Assembly: GCF_003129565.1 (NCBI RefSeq)
Contig: NZ_QETF01000003.1
Span: 62,001-126,000 of the forward strand
Origin: Salibaculum griseiflavum
GTDB taxonomy: Bacteria > Pseudomonadota > Alphaproteobacteria > Rhodobacterales > Rhodobacteraceae
Direction of reading: 5' to 3'
Length of the DNA stretch: 64,000 bases
This document shows positions 33,485 through 45,544 of this stretch, one piece after another (position 1 is the first letter of the stretch; each line of letters begins with the position of its first letter). Under the pieces are notes generated by a model that saw only the letters and a program-made list of their open reading frames with translations, was not told where the DNA came from and ran no database searches. The translations under genes were made by a program, and so were the position numbers.

Positions 33485-35884
33485 ATGACCGCCCTGCCCC
33501 CGATCATTGCTGACTGGTTCAAGACCCGGGGATGGGCCCTGCATCCCCACCAGCAGGACATGCTGGACCGCAGCGCCGCGCCCGCCACGCTTCTGATCGC
33601 GCCCACCGGGGGCGGCAAGACGTTGGCCGGATTCCTGCCCAGCCTGGTCGAGTTGGTCGGCGGTGGACATGCCGGGCTGCACACGCTTTACGTATCACCG
33701 CTCAAGGCGCTGGCTGCGGATATCAAGCGCAACCTGACGACGCCTGTGCAGGAAATGGGTCTGCCGATCCGGATCGAAGACCGGACCGGCGACACCAGCT
33801 ATACCGCCAAGCGGCGCCAGCGGGCCGATCCGCCACATATCCTTTTGACGACGCCGGAGTCGCTGGCGCTTCTGACCAGCTACGAGGATGCGCCACGGAT
33901 ATTCGCGGGGCTGCAACGGGTGATCGTCGATGAGATTCACGCCCTGGCCGACAGCAAGCGGGGCGACCAGCTGATGCTGGCCCTGTCGCGGCTGGATCAG
34001 CTCGCGCCGGGGCTGCGGCGCGTGGGCCTCTCCGCGACCGTGGATGACCCACAGGCGATCGCGGCGACTCTCGCACGGCACCCCGACCCCTGCCCCGTTC
34101 TGCAGGCCGATCCCGGCCCCGATCCACAGATCGAGATGCTCGTGACCGAGACCCGCCCGCCCTGGTCCGGCGGCGGGGCGCAATATGCCATTGGAGAGGT
34201 CCTGGAACAGGTCAGGGCACATAGGACCACGCTTATCTTTCACAACACGCGTGCGCAGGCCGAGATCTTCTTTCACCGGCTCTGGCTGGAAAACGAGGAC
34301 GACCTGCCCATCGGCATCCATCATGGCAGCCTCAGCCGGGATCAGCGCGAACGGGTCGAGGCGGCGATGGTGGCGGGCGAGCTGCGCGCCATCGTCTGCA
34401 CCGGCAGTCTGGATCTGGGGATCGATTGGGGGGATGTGGACCTGGTGATCCAGGTGGGGGCGCCCAAGAACGTCAAGCGGCTGGTGCAGCGGATCGGACG
34501 CGCCAATCACCGCTACAACGCGCCCTCGAAGGCGCTGCTTGTGCCGGCCAACCGCTTCGAGGTGGTGGAATGCGTCGCCGCGCTGGAGGCCGCGCGCGAC
34601 CATGACCTTGACGGAGACCCGCGTGGGCCCGGCCCGCTGGACGTGTTGTGCCAGCATATCCTGATCCGCGCCTGTGCCGGTCCGTTCGACGCCGATCAGC
34701 TGTTTGCCGAGGTCCGTACGGTCGGGGCCTATGCCGGGCTGTCGCGCGCCGCTTTCGACGATTGCCTGTCGTTCTGTGCCACGGGGGGCTATGCCTTTCG
34801 GGCCTATGACAAGTGGCAGCGGCTGAAGCAGACCGATGGCTTATGGCACTTGCGCGACCCGCGTGCGGCGCAGCGCATCCGGATGAACATCGGTACGATC
34901 CAGGATGCCGACCTTCTGAAAGTGCGGATGCGGCGGGGCAACCGGGTGCTGGGCGAGGTGGAGGAAGGCTTTGCCGCGTCCTTGACGCCGGGCGACCGGT
35001 TCCTGATCGGCGGCGAGGTGGTGCGCTATGAGGGGTTGAAGGAACTGACCGTCGAGGTCAGCCGCACGCCGGGACGCGAGCCAAAGGTCGCCGTGTTCTC
35101 GGGAACGAAATTTGCGACCTCCACGCAGCTCTCGTCGCGTATCCTGCGCCTTCTCAACCAGGGCAGCTGGCCCAACCTGCCGGGTCACACTGCCGAATGG
35201 CTGATGCTGCAAGGCGAGGTCAGCCAGATTCCATCGGCCGACCGCCTGCTGATCGAGACCTTTCCCCATGAGGGCCGGGAGCATCTGTGCCTATACGGTT
35301 TTGCCGGGCAGAACGCGCATCGCACGTTGGGCCTGATCCTGACCCAGCGTATGGAGGCGGCGGGGCTTTCGCCGCTGGGCTTCGTCGTGACCGATTACGC
35401 GCTGCTGATCTGGGGGCTCGAACCCGTGGACGATCCCGCCGCATTGCTGGACCCGACGGATATGCGTGCCGGGCTTGATCAGTGGTTGCAGGGCAATGCG
35501 GTGATGAAACGCAGCTTTCGCGGTGTGGCCACCATTGCGGGCTTGATCGAAAAAAACATCCCCGGCCCGAAGAAAACCGGGCGGCAGGCGACGTTTTCCT
35601 CGGATATCCTTTACGACACGCTGGCGAAATACGATCCAGAGCACCTCTTGATGCGCATCACCCGGGACGAAGCCCTGCATGGGCTGGTGGATTTCGGACG
35701 GATCGAGGACATGCTGGCGCGTATCGCCGGGATTGACCACAGGCGGTTGTCCCGTGTTTCACCGCTCGCTGCACCTTTGTTCCTGGAACCGGGCAAGGTG
35801 CCGATCGTCGGAGAGGGCCGCGAGCGGTTGATGGCCGCTGAAACCGAACGACTGATGGCCGAGGCGGGCTTGAGCGCACTATGA
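33485..35884 (+). CDS. ligase-associated DNA repair DEXH helicase (Lhr-like)
   Basis: Large SF2 helicase of 799 residues. Motif I is LLIAPTGGGKTLAGFLPSLV, Ia YVSPLKALAADIKRNL, II VIVDEIHALADSKRGDQLML, III RVGLSATVDDP, and V/VI AIVCTGSLDLGIDWGDVDLV with VQRIGRANHRYN. The C-terminal half carries the extra Lhr-type region. The pairing with PdeM (ATGA overlap) identifies it as the helicase of the four-gene set that normally also has an ATP-dependent ligase and an exonuclease; those two are absent here. It probably acts in DNA damage repair. Confidence 0.93.
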   Translation: MTALPPIIADWFKTRGWALHPHQQDMLDRSAAPATLLIAPTGGGKTLAGFLPSLVELVGGGHAGLHTLYVSPLKALAADIKRNLTTPVQEMGLPIRIEDRTGDTSYTAKRRQRADPPHILLTTPESLALLTSYEDAPRIFAGLQRVIVDEIHALADSKRGDQLMLALSRLDQLAPGLRRVGLSATVDDPQAIAATLARHPDPCPVLQADPGPDPQIEMLVTETRPPWSGGGAQYAIGEVLEQVRAHRTTLIFHNTRAQAEIFFHRLWLENEDDLPIGIHHGSLSRDQRERVEAAMVAGELRAIVCTGSLDLGIDWGDVDLVIQVGAPKNVKRLVQRIGRANHRYNAPSKALLVPANRFEVVECVAALEAARDHDLDGDPRGPGPLDVLCQHILIRACAGPFDADQLFAEVRTVGAYAGLSRAAFDDCLSFCATGGYAFRAYDKWQRLKQTDGLWHLRDPRAAQRIRMNIGTIQDADLLKVRMRRGNRVLGEVEEGFAASLTPGDRFLIGGEVVRYEGLKELTVEVSRTPGREPKVAVFSGTKFATSTQLSSRILRLLNQGSWPNLPGHTAEWLMLQGEVSQIPSADRLLIETFPHEGREHLCLYGFAGQNAHRTLGLILTQRMEAAGLSPLGFVVTDYALLIWGLEPVDDPAALLDPTDMRAGLDQWLQGNAVMKRSFRGVATIAGLIEKNIPGPKKTGRQATFSSDILYDTLAKYDPEHLLMRITRDEALHGLVDFGRIEDMLARIAGIDHRRLSRVSPLAAPLFLEPGKVPIVGEGRERLMAAETERLMAEAGLSAL

Positions 35885-36594
35885 CCTTGCGGGCCAGGCC
35901 GGGTTGGGCCAAGTCGGGCGCCATGTCACACCATGTTCTCGTATTGGCAGGCCAAACCCTGCATGCCTGCGCGGATGGCAGCCTGTTCTGGCCCGACCAG
36001 GGCCTGCTTTGTGTCTCGGACCTGCATCTTGGAAAGTCCGAACGCATCGCGCGTCGTGGTGGTGGCCTGTTCCCGCCCTACGAAACCCAAGAAACCCTCG
36101 CACGTCTGGACCGAGCAATAAGCGAGAATGACCCGTCCTGCGTGATCTGCCTTGGGGACAGTTTCGATGATCTCGATGCGGCTTCGGGTCTGGCCGAGGA
36201 TGCGCGGTTGCATCTGTCGCGCCTTCAGGCCGGGCGGGACTGGATATGGATCGAAGGCAACCACGACCCCGGCCCGATCGATCTCGGCGGAACGCACCTG
36301 TCGGAACTGGCCATTGGCGGACTTGCCTTTCGCCATATCGCCACCCCGGCGGTGCCCGAGATTTCCGGCCATTACCATCCCAAGGCACGGGTATCGGGCA
36401 TGGTCTCGGCGCGACCCTGCTTCCTTGCCGACAAGACCCGCCTGATCCTGCCCGCGTTCGGCGCCTATACCGGCGGTCTGCGTGTTACAGACCCGGTCCT
36501 CGCCACGATGATGCAGGCCGATGCGATCGCTGTGCTTACGGGCCAACGCGCCTTGCCCGTGCCGATGGCAGCGCTGGGAACGGGGCGGCGCTAG
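35881..36594 (+). CDS. pdeM: ligase-associated metallophosphoesterase PdeM
   Basis: Calcineurin-like phosphoesterase of about 237 residues, an endonuclease in the ligase-associated DNA damage response set. Metal-site motifs are visible: LLCVSDLHLGKSERIARRGG, VICLGDSFDDLDA, WIWIEGNHDPGP and ISGHYHPKARVSG. The ATG overlaps the helicase stop (ATGA); a second start at 35923 (MSHHVLVLAG) gives the more canonical N-terminus. The stop shares CTAG with the convergent LytTR gene. Confidence 0.92.
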   Translation: MTLRARPGWAKSGAMSHHVLVLAGQTLHACADGSLFWPDQGLLCVSDLHLGKSERIARRGGGLFPPYETQETLARLDRAISENDPSCVICLGDSFDDLDAASGLAEDARLHLSRLQAGRDWIWIEGNHDPGPIDLGGTHLSELAIGGLAFRHIATPAVPEISGHYHPKARVSGMVSARPCFLADKTRLILPAFGAYTGGLRVTDPVLATMMQADAIAVLTGQRALPVPMAALGTGRR

Positions 36595-37349
36595 TCTGGA
36601 AGGAAACCGGCATTCACGAGATTGGGTCGGTATTTCGGCCCAACAGGTAAGGTGTCCCCGGAATACAGCACCACCCGTTCGCGCGCCCCGCTGATCTGGA
36701 CCCCTTTGATATCCCGCAGGGCGACCCAATGCGAACGATGGACACAGAATCCCCGCGTTTCGTCCATCTCGGCAACGGCATCACGCAGCCGCATGCGCAA
36801 CCGCAGGCTCTGGCCGTCCGACAATCGGACCATGACATGATGGTCCGCGGAACTGAGACGGATCACATGGGCGTCACCGACATTCGGCAAACGATCATAG
36901 AAGCGGTCGCGGCGCGGCATTGGGGCCGGAGACGTTTCCGTGATGGCCTGCCGCAGACTTGACACCATTAACGCCGAGGCAACGACCAGGGTTGTCGTAT
37001 AGACCGGGTTCGGCGGCATCCCGAGCGAGGCAAGCCACAGGTAGATCAACGGCGCATACAACATGCCCAGCAGCGCGGAAACCAAGACGGTTTCCTGTCC
37101 TTGGCTGATGTCCCGGGGGATCAGCCTCAGACAACCGCGGAAAAGAATGGCCAGCACCGCGCCACCCCCCACAAGAAGGCACCATGTGATGACCTTTTGC
37201 AGTGTCGGGAACTCCGAGATGGCAGTGAAAGGGTCGGCGAGAAGGGCCAGAATAACAAGCCCGAAAGATATGCCCCAAGACGGCCGGGTTTCGGACAGAA
37301 GACCAGTAATTTCGCGACAAAAATCGCGCCAAACATGACGCATGAACAT
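36591..37349 (-). CDS. membrane-anchored LytTR-domain transcription regulator
   Basis: A 252-residue protein with about four N-terminal membrane helices (GISFGLVILALLADPFTAIS, WCLLVGGGAVLAILF, VLVSALLGMLYAPLIYLWL, TTTLVVASALMVSSL). A C-terminal LytTR DNA-binding domain follows (VIRLSSADHHVMVRLSDGQS, RGFCVHRSHWVALRDIKGVQ, LYSGDTLPVGPKYRPNL). No receiver domain or kinase neighbour is present, so it acts as a one-component membrane regulator. The start at 37349 is chosen for an AGGGG about six bases upstream; a GTG 15 bases earlier is also in frame. Target genes are unknown. Confidence 0.88.
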   Translation of the reverse strand: MFMRHVWRDFCREITGLLSETRPSWGISFGLVILALLADPFTAISEFPTLQKVITWCLLVGGGAVLAILFRGCLRLIPRDISQGQETVLVSALLGMLYAPLIYLWLASLGMPPNPVYTTTLVVASALMVSSLRQAITETSPAPMPRRDRFYDRLPNVGDAHVIRLSSADHHVMVRLSDGQSLRLRMRLRDAVAEMDETRGFCVHRSHWVALRDIKGVQISGARERVVLYSGDTLPVGPKYRPNLVNAGFLPD

Positions 37350-37428
37350 AACCGCCCCTTGCACACTCTACTCAACAATCGAATGATATCGATGCCATTC
37401 CGCCGCCAAGTTAGACCGGGTCATCAAG

Positions 37429-37863
37429 ATGAGCAAATCCTCAGGTTCAGGAAAAGTCGTGCATCATGTCGCACGCAGCTTTGCCGCCCAATCCATGATG
37501 GAAACCCTTGGCGCGACATTGCAGCAGGCCGCGGATGGCATGGCCGAGATCACGGCCCCGATCGGCCCCGGCGTTCGTCAGCAGGCGGGTTTTGGCCATG
37601 CCGGGCTGACCTTCTCCATCGGCGACAGCGCGGCAGGCTACGCGGCCCTTTCGCTCTTGCAGCCCGACGAAGAGGTTCTGACAACCGAGATGAAAATCAA
37701 CCTGGTTGCTCCGGCCAAGGGCGACTACCTGCGCGCACGGGGCCGGGTCGAGAAGCCCGGACGGCGGCTGATGGTCGTGACCGCGCGGGTCGAGGCAGTC
37801 ACGGGCGACAAGGAAACCCTCGTCGCCCTTCTGCAAGGCACGATGCTGCCGCTCAGGCCGTAA
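37429..37863 (+). CDS. PaaI-family hotdog thioesterase
   Basis: A 144-residue single hotdog-fold protein. [20 protein letters not shown] aligns with the family's G.xHGGV.ALADSAAG core, and [20 protein letters not shown] follows the PaaI/DUF4442 pattern. It would hydrolyse an acyl-CoA or aryl-CoA thioester; the substrate cannot be read. It stands alone on the plus strand, convergent with folD, and the two genes overlap by 11 bases at their 3' ends. Confidence 0.88.
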   Translation: MSKSSGSGKVVHHVARSFAAQSMMETLGATLQQAADGMAEITAPIGPGVRQQAGFGHAGLTFSIGDSAAGYAALSLLQPDEEVLTTEMKINLVAPAKGDYLRARGRVEKPGRRLMVVTARVEAVTGDKETLVALLQGTMLPLRP

Positions 37864-38752
37864 GGCCCTCGGGCTCGGCCAGGCCATTGGCACGGCAGCA
37901 GGCGGTCACCGTATTGGCCAGCAAGCAGGCAATGGTCATGGGTCCAACCCCGCCGGGCACGGGCGTGATCGCACCGGCCACCTCGGCACAGCTGTCATAG
38001 TGGCAATCGCCCACCAGCCTGCCCTTTCCGCCCTCTTCCTCGGGCGGCAGGCGGTTGATGCCCACGTCGATCACCATTGCGCCGGGCTTGATCCAGTCAC
38101 CCGGCACCATTTCGGGCCGTCCGACAGCCGCGACGACAATATCGGCGCCGCGCACGACGCCGGGCAGGTCCTTGGTGCGGGAATGGGCGATCGTCACGGT
38201 GCAGCTGTCGCCCAGAAGCAACTGCGCCATCGGTTTGCCGACGATGTTCGACCGACCGACGACAACCGCATTCATCCCCGACAGGCTGCCGTGGTGGTCG
38301 CGCAGCATCATCAGACAGCCCAACGGCGTGCAGGGAACCATGCTTTTCTGCCCCGTGCCCAACAGCCCGACATTGGAGATATGGAACCCATCGACGTCCT
38401 TGGCCGGGTCGATGGAATTGATGACCAGATCCTCGTTGAGGTGACCCGGCAGCGGCAATTGCACGAGGATGCCATGCACGCTGGGGTCATTGTTCAGCTG
38501 GTCGATCAGGGCCAGAAGATCGGCCTCGGAGGTATCGGCTTCCAACTTGTGCTCGAAGCTGTTCATGCCAACCTCGACCGTCTGCTTGCCCTTGGACCGG
38601 ACATAGACCTGGCTGGCAGGGTCTTCCCCCACAAGCACCACGGCGAGGCCCGGGGTGATCCCGTGTTCTTCCTTCAGGCGTGCCACATGGCCCGCCACCT
38701 TCTCGCGCACCGTGGCCGCGAAAGCCTTGCCGTCGATCACCTTGGCCGTCAT
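37853..38752 (-). CDS. folD: methylene-THF dehydrogenase / methenyl-THF cyclohydrolase
   Basis: Bifunctional C1 enzyme interconverting 5,10-methylene- and 10-formyl-tetrahydrofolate. The 299-residue protein starts [20 protein letters not shown] and keeps the catalytic Y50 and K54 in [18 protein letters not shown], the VQLPLPGH motif, [11 protein letters not shown] and the NADP-binding [10 protein letters not shown] used the ATG at 38752. It is the last of three C1 genes (fhs, folD2, folD) in one direction, with one base separating the two folD genes. Confidence 0.96.
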   Translation of the reverse strand: MTAKVIDGKAFAATVREKVAGHVARLKEEHGITPGLAVVLVGEDPASQVYVRSKGKQTVEVGMNSFEHKLEADTSEADLLALIDQLNNDPSVHGILVQLPLPGHLNEDLVINSIDPAKDVDGFHISNVGLLGTGQKSMVPCTPLGCLMMLRDHHGSLSGMNAVVVGRSNIVGKPMAQLLLGDSCTVTIAHSRTKDLPGVVRGADIVVAAVGRPEMVPGDWIKPGAMVIDVGINRLPPEEEGGKGRLVGDCHYDSCAEVAGAITPVPGGVGPMTIACLLANTVTACCRANGLAEPEGLTA

Positions 38753-38753
38753 C

Positions 38754-39659
38754 TCATACCTCCGTATTGGCGTATTGGGCTGCGTAGTGCTCTTTCTGGA
38801 GCCGCGTCGCAAGCACCGCGTTCTGCATCAGGATCGCCACGGTCACCGGGCCGACCCCGCCGGGCACCGGCGTGATCCAGCCCGCAACCTCGGCGCAGCT
38901 TTGGAAATCGGCGTCGCCCACCGTGCGTGGGCCATCAGGCGTGTCCACCCGGTTGATGCCGATATCAATGAGGGCGGCACCGGGCTTCAACATGTCGCCG
39001 GTCACCAACCCCGGCTTGCCCACGGCCACGAAAACCGCGTCCGAGGCGCGGCTGTGCATGGCAACCGAGCGGGTCATGTGGTGACAGACCGTGACCGTCG
39101 CCCCCAGCCCCATCAGCAGGAAGGCGATGGGTTTACCGACGATCTCGGAATGGCCGATCACGGTCACGTCCAGCCCTTCCAGCGTCAGCGGCAGGGTCTT
39201 GAGGATTTCCACCGCCGCGACGGCTGTGCAGGGCCCAAGGGCCAGGTCGTTATAGACGATGTTGCCGATGGACGCGGGATGCATCCCTTCCACATCCTTC
39301 AGCGGATGCACGGCCTTTTGCAACGCTTTGACCGGGATGTGGTCCGGCAATGGCCGCTGGATGATGATGCCGTTGACGCGCGGGTCGGCGTTCAGCCCCT
39401 GAAGCACACCCACCAGCTGCTCCATGGAAATCGAGGCGTCGTAGTTGCGCGCCTCGAACTGCACCCCGGCGCTTTCCGCGCTGCGCTGCTGGTTGCGGAC
39501 ATAGAGCTCGGCCGCGGCGGTGTCGCCAACGGAAATCGAGACCAGCCGCGGCTGCCAGCCCTCGGCGGCCAACGCCCCGGCCTCTTGCGCAATCTCTGCC
39601 CGCATCTTAACGGCGATGGACTTGCCATCAATCAGGGCAGCGCGATGGGTGGATGTCAT
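38754..39659 (-). CDS. divergent FolD paralog lacking the catalytic lysine
   Basis: A second FolD-family protein (301 residues) directly upstream of folD. The overall pattern is kept ([61 protein letters not shown]). However, the catalytic Lys equivalent to K54 is Gln57 ([16 protein letters not shown]) and the NADP-contacting GRS is GHS ([11 protein letters not shown]). In human FolD, a K56Q change is known to abolish cyclohydrolase while retaining dehydrogenase. So this may be a dehydrogenase-only or NAD-preferring form, possibly used in C1 oxidation with fhs. The gene is not obviously broken. Confidence 0.92.
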   Translation of the reverse strand: MTSTHRAALIDGKSIAVKMRAEIAQEAGALAAEGWQPRLVSISVGDTAAAELYVRNQQRSAESAGVQFEARNYDASISMEQLVGVLQGLNADPRVNGIIIQRPLPDHIPVKALQKAVHPLKDVEGMHPASIGNIVYNDLALGPCTAVAAVEILKTLPLTLEGLDVTVIGHSEIVGKPIAFLLMGLGATVTVCHHMTRSVAMHSRASDAVFVAVGKPGLVTGDMLKPGAALIDIGINRVDTPDGPRTVGDADFQSCAEVAGWITPVPGGVGPVTVAILMQNAVLATRLQKEHYAAQYANTEV

Positions 39660-39693
39660 GAAACCCTCTCAAAGGGACGGTGGGCGGGGCGCA

Positions 39694-39720
39694 TTGCCTC
39701 CCCCGCCAGGGGGGAGGCAA
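39694..39720 (-). terminator. hairpin between folD2 and fhs
   Basis: TTGCCTCCCCC (39694-39704) pairs with GGGGGAGGCAA (39710-39720), loop of five. It lies between fhs and the folD pair in the minus direction. No T-run is present, so it may be partial attenuation or stabilisation. Confidence 0.55.
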
Positions 39721-39738
39721 CAGGGTCGTCACGCCGGA

Positions 39739-41415
39739 TCAGAACAGGCCTTCGATCAGGCCTTCTTCGTTCAGACGGATGTTCTCCGAGGCCGGCACGC
39801 GGGGCAGGCCCGGCATGGTCATGATCTCGCCGCAGATGACGACGATGAAGCCGGCCCCGGCCGATAGCCGAACCTCGCGCACCGGCACCGAATGACCGGT
39901 GGGCGCGCCACGGCGGTTGGGGTCGGTGGTGAACGAATACTGGGTCTTTGCCATGCAGACCGGCAGGTTGCCATATCCGGCCTCTTCCCATTCCTTCAGC
40001 TGGTTGCGGATCTTGGCATCGGCCAGCACCTCGTCGGCGCGGTAGATCGCGGTGGCGACACGCTCGATCTTCTCGAACAGGCCGAGGTCATCGCGGTAGA
40101 GCGGTGCGAACTGGCTGGCGCCACTATCGGCGATCTCGGCCACCTTACGGGCCAGATCTTCGGAGCCTTCCGAACCCAGCTCCCAGTGGCGCGACAGCAC
40201 CGCTTCGGAACCCTGGGTTTCCACGTAGTCCTTCACGGCCTGGATCTCGGCATCGGTGTCGGTGACGAAGTGGTTGATGGCCACGACAACCGGCACGCCG
40301 AACTGCTTGAGGTTCCCGATGTGACGGCCAAGGTTGGCGCAGCCTTCCTTCACCGCCTCGACGTTTTCCTCACCCAGATCGGCCTTGGCCACGCCGCCGT
40401 TCATCTTCATCGCGCGCACCGTGGCGACCAGCACCACCGCGTCGGGCGAGAGGCCCGCCTTGCGGCACTTGATGTTCATGAACTTCTCGGCCCCGAGATC
40501 GGCGCCGAACCCGGCTTCGGTCACGACGTAATCGGCGATGTTCAGCGCCGTCGTCGTCGCGATGACCGAGTTGCAGCCATGGGCGATGTTGGCGAACGGC
40601 CCGCCATGCACGAAGGCGGGGTTGTTTTCCAACGTCTGCACCAGGTTCGGCTGCATCGCGTCCTTCAGCAGCACGGTCATGGCACCATCCGCCTTGATGT
40701 CGCGGCAGTAGATCGGCGACTTGTCACGGCGATAGGCGACAATCATGTCACCCAGACGTTTCTCAAGGTCATTGAGGTCCGTCGCCAGGCACAGGATCGC
40801 CATGACTTCCGAGGCCACGGTGATGTCGAAACCGGTCTGGCGCGGGAAGCCGTTGGCCACGCCACCCAGAGACGTCACCGTGTCGCGCAGGGCGCGGTCG
40901 TTCATGTCCATGACCCGGCGCCAGCTGACCCGGCGCTCGTCGATCTCCAGCTCGTTGCCCCAGTAGATGTGGTTGTCGATCATCGCCGAGAGCAGGTTAT
41001 GCGCGGCGGTGATGGCGTGGAAGTCACCGGTGAAGTGCAGGTTCATGTCTTCCATCGGAACGACCTGCGCCTTGCCGCCCCCGGCCGCGCCGCCCTTCAT
41101 GCCGAAGTTCGGCCCCAGGGACGCCTCGCGGATACAGATCGCGGCCTTCTTGCCGATCCGGTTCAGACCGTCGCCCAGACCCACCGTGGTGGTGGTCTTG
41201 CCCTCGCCCGCCGGGGTCGGGTTGATGGCGGTGACGAGGATCAGCTTGCCCTTGGCATTGCCCTTGACGGAGTTGATGAACTCCTGGCTGACCTTGGCCT
41301 TGTCGTGGCCGTATGGCAGCAGGTGGTCGCTGTCGATGCCCAGCTTGGCGCCGATCTCCTGGATCGGTTTCTTGTTGGCCTCGCGGGCGATTTCGATGTC
41401 GGTCTTGAATGCCAT
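39739..41415 (-). CDS. fhs: formate-tetrahydrofolate ligase
   Basis: ATP-dependent formylation of THF by formate. The 558-residue protein starts [20 protein letters not shown] and has the P-loop [40 protein letters not shown] and the C-terminal [20 protein letters not shown], all characteristic of Fhs. I chose the ATG at 41415; upstream in-frame sequence is not of Fhs type. It sits upstream of the tandem folD genes, giving a C1 oxidation/reduction module. Confidence 0.97.
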   Translation of the reverse strand: MAFKTDIEIAREANKKPIQEIGAKLGIDSDHLLPYGHDKAKVSQEFINSVKGNAKGKLILVTAINPTPAGEGKTTTTVGLGDGLNRIGKKAAICIREASLGPNFGMKGGAAGGGKAQVVPMEDMNLHFTGDFHAITAAHNLLSAMIDNHIYWGNELEIDERRVSWRRVMDMNDRALRDTVTSLGGVANGFPRQTGFDITVASEVMAILCLATDLNDLEKRLGDMIVAYRRDKSPIYCRDIKADGAMTVLLKDAMQPNLVQTLENNPAFVHGGPFANIAHGCNSVIATTTALNIADYVVTEAGFGADLGAEKFMNIKCRKAGLSPDAVVLVATVRAMKMNGGVAKADLGEENVEAVKEGCANLGRHIGNLKQFGVPVVVAINHFVTDTDAEIQAVKDYVETQGSEAVLSRHWELGSEGSEDLARKVAEIADSGASQFAPLYRDDLGLFEKIERVATAIYRADEVLADAKIRNQLKEWEEAGYGNLPVCMAKTQYSFTTDPNRRGAPTGHSVPVREVRLSAGAGFIVVICGEIMTMPGLPRVPASENIRLNEEGLIEGLF

Positions 41416-41581
41416 TGGTGCGGTCTCTTCCCTATGGTCGGCCCCGGCGGGGCGCTTGGTCACGTGTTGGCACACCCTAATCACGACATGGGAGGTCGTT
41501 GCGCCGCGATTGCGACATTTTCGCACCCGGAATCGTCGGTCGGGGAAATGGCTGTTTCCGATAGGAACGCTTTTGCGCCTC

Positions 41582-42166
41582 TCAGGGGGCCCAGGCCCGC
41601 TGATCGGGGATATGCAGGCGCAACCGGTCTCCAAGGCCAAGCACCCCCGGCCGTTCGACCCATGCGGTCACCCCGCGCCGGCCCTTGGCCGCGGTCTTGA
41701 AGGCCTTGCCATGGCCGGGATGCGCGCGCTCGATGCTCAGCCCGGGCTGGTGGCAGGGACGGTTCTGCATGTCGATGACCAGCGTCGTGCCGTTTTCCGC
41801 CTGCAGCCGCGAGGACGGCGGCAAATGGCTGAAATCCGCAAGCCCCTCGACCACCACCGTCGCGCCGAGCAAGGTCGGGTCCAGCGCGTCCAGCCCGATC
41901 TCGGCGGCGATCGCGTCAAGCTCTTCGGCGCTGACAAGGCTAAGCTGACGGGTATTGGCGATCTCGGTGCCTTTGGGGTGTTGCGCCGTGACGCGGCTGC
42001 ACGAAGGCCGGGTGCGCCCGGCATAGGGCACATCGTCCAGCAGCCCCTCAAAACCCAATTCCAACCGGTCGCGGGCCACGCCGCTGACGGCGGCTTCCGT
42101 GCGCTCGGACATATGGCCCAGCCAGGTGATCGTGGCGTGATGGTCTGTCGGGATAAGGGCCGGCAT
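41582..42166 (-). CDS. MOSC-domain protein
   Basis: A 194-residue protein with a MOSC domain (beta-barrel related to the molybdenum cofactor sulfurase C-terminus). Visible features are the [20 protein letters not shown] stretch and the conserved Cys in [12 protein letters not shown]. These proteins bind or carry sulfur for metal centres or act as amidoxime-reducing partners. The 166-base gap to fhs holds no obvious element. The substrate is unknown. Confidence 0.82.
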   Translation of the reverse strand: MPALIPTDHHATITWLGHMSERTEAAVSGVARDRLELGFEGLLDDVPYAGRTRPSCSRVTAQHPKGTEIANTRQLSLVSAEELDAIAAEIGLDALDPTLLGATVVVEGLADFSHLPPSSRLQAENGTTLVIDMQNRPCHQPGLSIERAHPGHGKAFKTAAKGRRGVTAWVERPGVLGLGDRLRLHIPDQRAWAP

Positions 42167-42238
42167 GGCAAAGCCTTCGGTGGTCTCGTTTACGGCATCG
42201 TCAGCCGTAATTGGCCCCGGCGCAAGCCCGGTAAATGA

Positions 42239-42265
42239 AAAGCCCCGCCGGATTGGCGGGGCTTT
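42239..42265 (-). terminator. Rho-independent terminator of the tol-ftsH string
   Basis: AAAGCCCCGCC (42239-42249) pairs with GGCGGGGCTTT (42255-42265) around a five-base loop. On the minus strand it follows the ftsH stop by ten bases and is followed by TTTTCATTT. It marks the end of the minus-strand block tolQRAB-pal-cpoB-tilS-ftsH. Confidence 0.85.
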
Positions 42266-42274
42266 CGCATAGGG

Positions 42275-44188
<1,914 letters not shown>

Positions 44189-44269
44189 GGCGACACTCCT
44201 CGTGATTTCGGTGACGGGCGCCCCGGGCGCCTTGGTCATTGGTCTAAAATAGAGACTGTGACCGGTTCT

Positions 44270-45544
44270 TCAATGCGAAAGCAGGTAAGATGCAAAAGAC
44301 GTGACAATCCGCGCAGTCCAATCCGGATTGTACCCTGCAAGGGGCGCCGCGATCAGCGCCCCATCCTGCCAGACCGCCGGCGACGCCAAGAGCGACGCGC
44401 GTGGCAGGCCCGTTTCACGCCAGTCGGGACAGTCTTTCACCGCCACGCCCAGCGCCGCGATATGCAGGTCGTCGGCATGCGGCCCATCCAGCTGCCAGCG
44501 CCCATCCCAAACCTCGGTCGTTGGGCAGGTCGCCGCACGCACTGCATTATATTCCCGTGTGACCCGGATAGCGGTGTCGTCCCGGGTCAGAAGACAGCCC
44601 GACAGCGTGTGCTTTCTTGCCGTGGCCAGCGTGGCGTCCATCTCCAGCATGGCGGTGTAGCGGGGCGCATATTCCGCCCCGGAGCACCAGCGCATCGCCG
44701 CAGTCAGGAGGCGGCGCTTGATTTCAGGACGCAGCGATCCGGCATCACCACCTGTTTGCAACAACAGGTCGCCGCGATCCTCGACAACGCGGGTCCGCGC
44801 AGCCTCACGGGTGAAATGATCGAGCGTGTTGCGCGCCACCTGCAGATTAAGGGCCGAGTCCATGATCGTTTCCGCGTCAATGCCCAAAGGCGCCAGCGCC
44901 TGCAGCGCCTTGCGGGCCCGAACCCTGTCAAAGCGATGATCCTCGTTCGACGGATCGTCGCACCAGCGAATCTTGTGCCTTTTCAGGTAATCCCGCAACT
45001 CTGCCCGGCCGACTTGCCACAGCGGACGCGTCCAGAAGACGCCATCGCGCTGGAACCGTTGATCCATGGCCGCAAGGCCATCCAGCCCGGATTTCCGAGC
45101 CAGCCGCAAAAGGAAGGTTTCGGCCACGTCATCGGCCGTATGCCCGAGGGCGACGCCACCAATCGCATTCGCCCGCGCCCAGTTCCCTATCAGGCGATAG
45201 CGGGCGTTGCGGGCATTGGCTTGCAGGTTCCCCGCATCCCCGCCCCCGGACCAGTTCAGAGTCTCGTGGGGAATGCCATGAACGGCGCAAAAAGCCGCCA
45301 CATGCGCCGCTTCCTCGGCCGCTTCGGGCCGCAAACCGTGGTTCACCGTCACAGCCGCAATCGGCCGGCCGGATTGAACGGACCAGCGCCAGAACAGGTG
45401 CAGAAGGGCCATGGAATCGCCACCGCCAGAGACCGCGATCCCGACCGTGTCGGGCTGATGTGTCTCGGGAAAGGCCGTATCGACGCGATGCAGGAGCATG
45501 GCATCCTCGCCCTGCGCCATCAGCCAGTCGGGATCTAGCTGCAT
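44270..45544 (-). CDS. tilS: tRNA(Ile)-lysidine synthetase
   Basis: Modifies the wobble C of tRNA-Ile (CAU) to lysidine so it reads AUA. The 424-residue protein has the PP-loop SGGGDS (residues 39-44) in GIAVSGGGDSMALLHLFWRW, then VNHGLRPEAAEEAAHVAAFC and ALGHTADDVAETFLLRLARK, typical of TilS. Its start overlaps the cpoB stop by ten bases, so it is coupled. It lies between cpoB and ftsH in the tol string, a common alphaproteobacterial order. Confidence 0.95.
   Translation of the reverse strand: MQLDPDWLMAQGEDAMLLHRVDTAFPETHQPDTVGIAVSGGGDSMALLHLFWRWSVQSGRPIAAVTVNHGLRPEAAEEAAHVAAFCAVHGIPHETLNWSGGGDAGNLQANARNARYRLIGNWARANAIGGVALGHTADDVAETFLLRLARKSGLDGLAAMDQRFQRDGVFWTRPLWQVGRAELRDYLKRHKIRWCDDPSNEDHRFDRVRARKALQALAPLGIDAETIMDSALNLQVARNTLDHFTREAARTRVVEDRGDLLLQTGGDAGSLRPEIKRRLLTAAMRWCSGAEYAPRYTAMLEMDATLATARKHTLSGCLLTRDDTAIRVTREYNAVRAATCPTTEVWDGRWQLDGPHADDLHIAALGVAVKDCPDWRETGLPRASLLASPAVWQDGALIAAPLAGYNPDWTARIVTSFASYLLSH

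Noticed and set aside
38754-39659. Second folD as a decaying pseudogene
   Set aside because: The frame is intact, length is normal, most motifs are conserved and spacing to folD is one base, so specialisation is more likely than decay.
39892-41700. Plus-strand open frame of about 600 codons antisense to fhs
   Set aside because: Fhs motifs on the minus strand are unambiguous; the antisense translation shows no recognisable domain.
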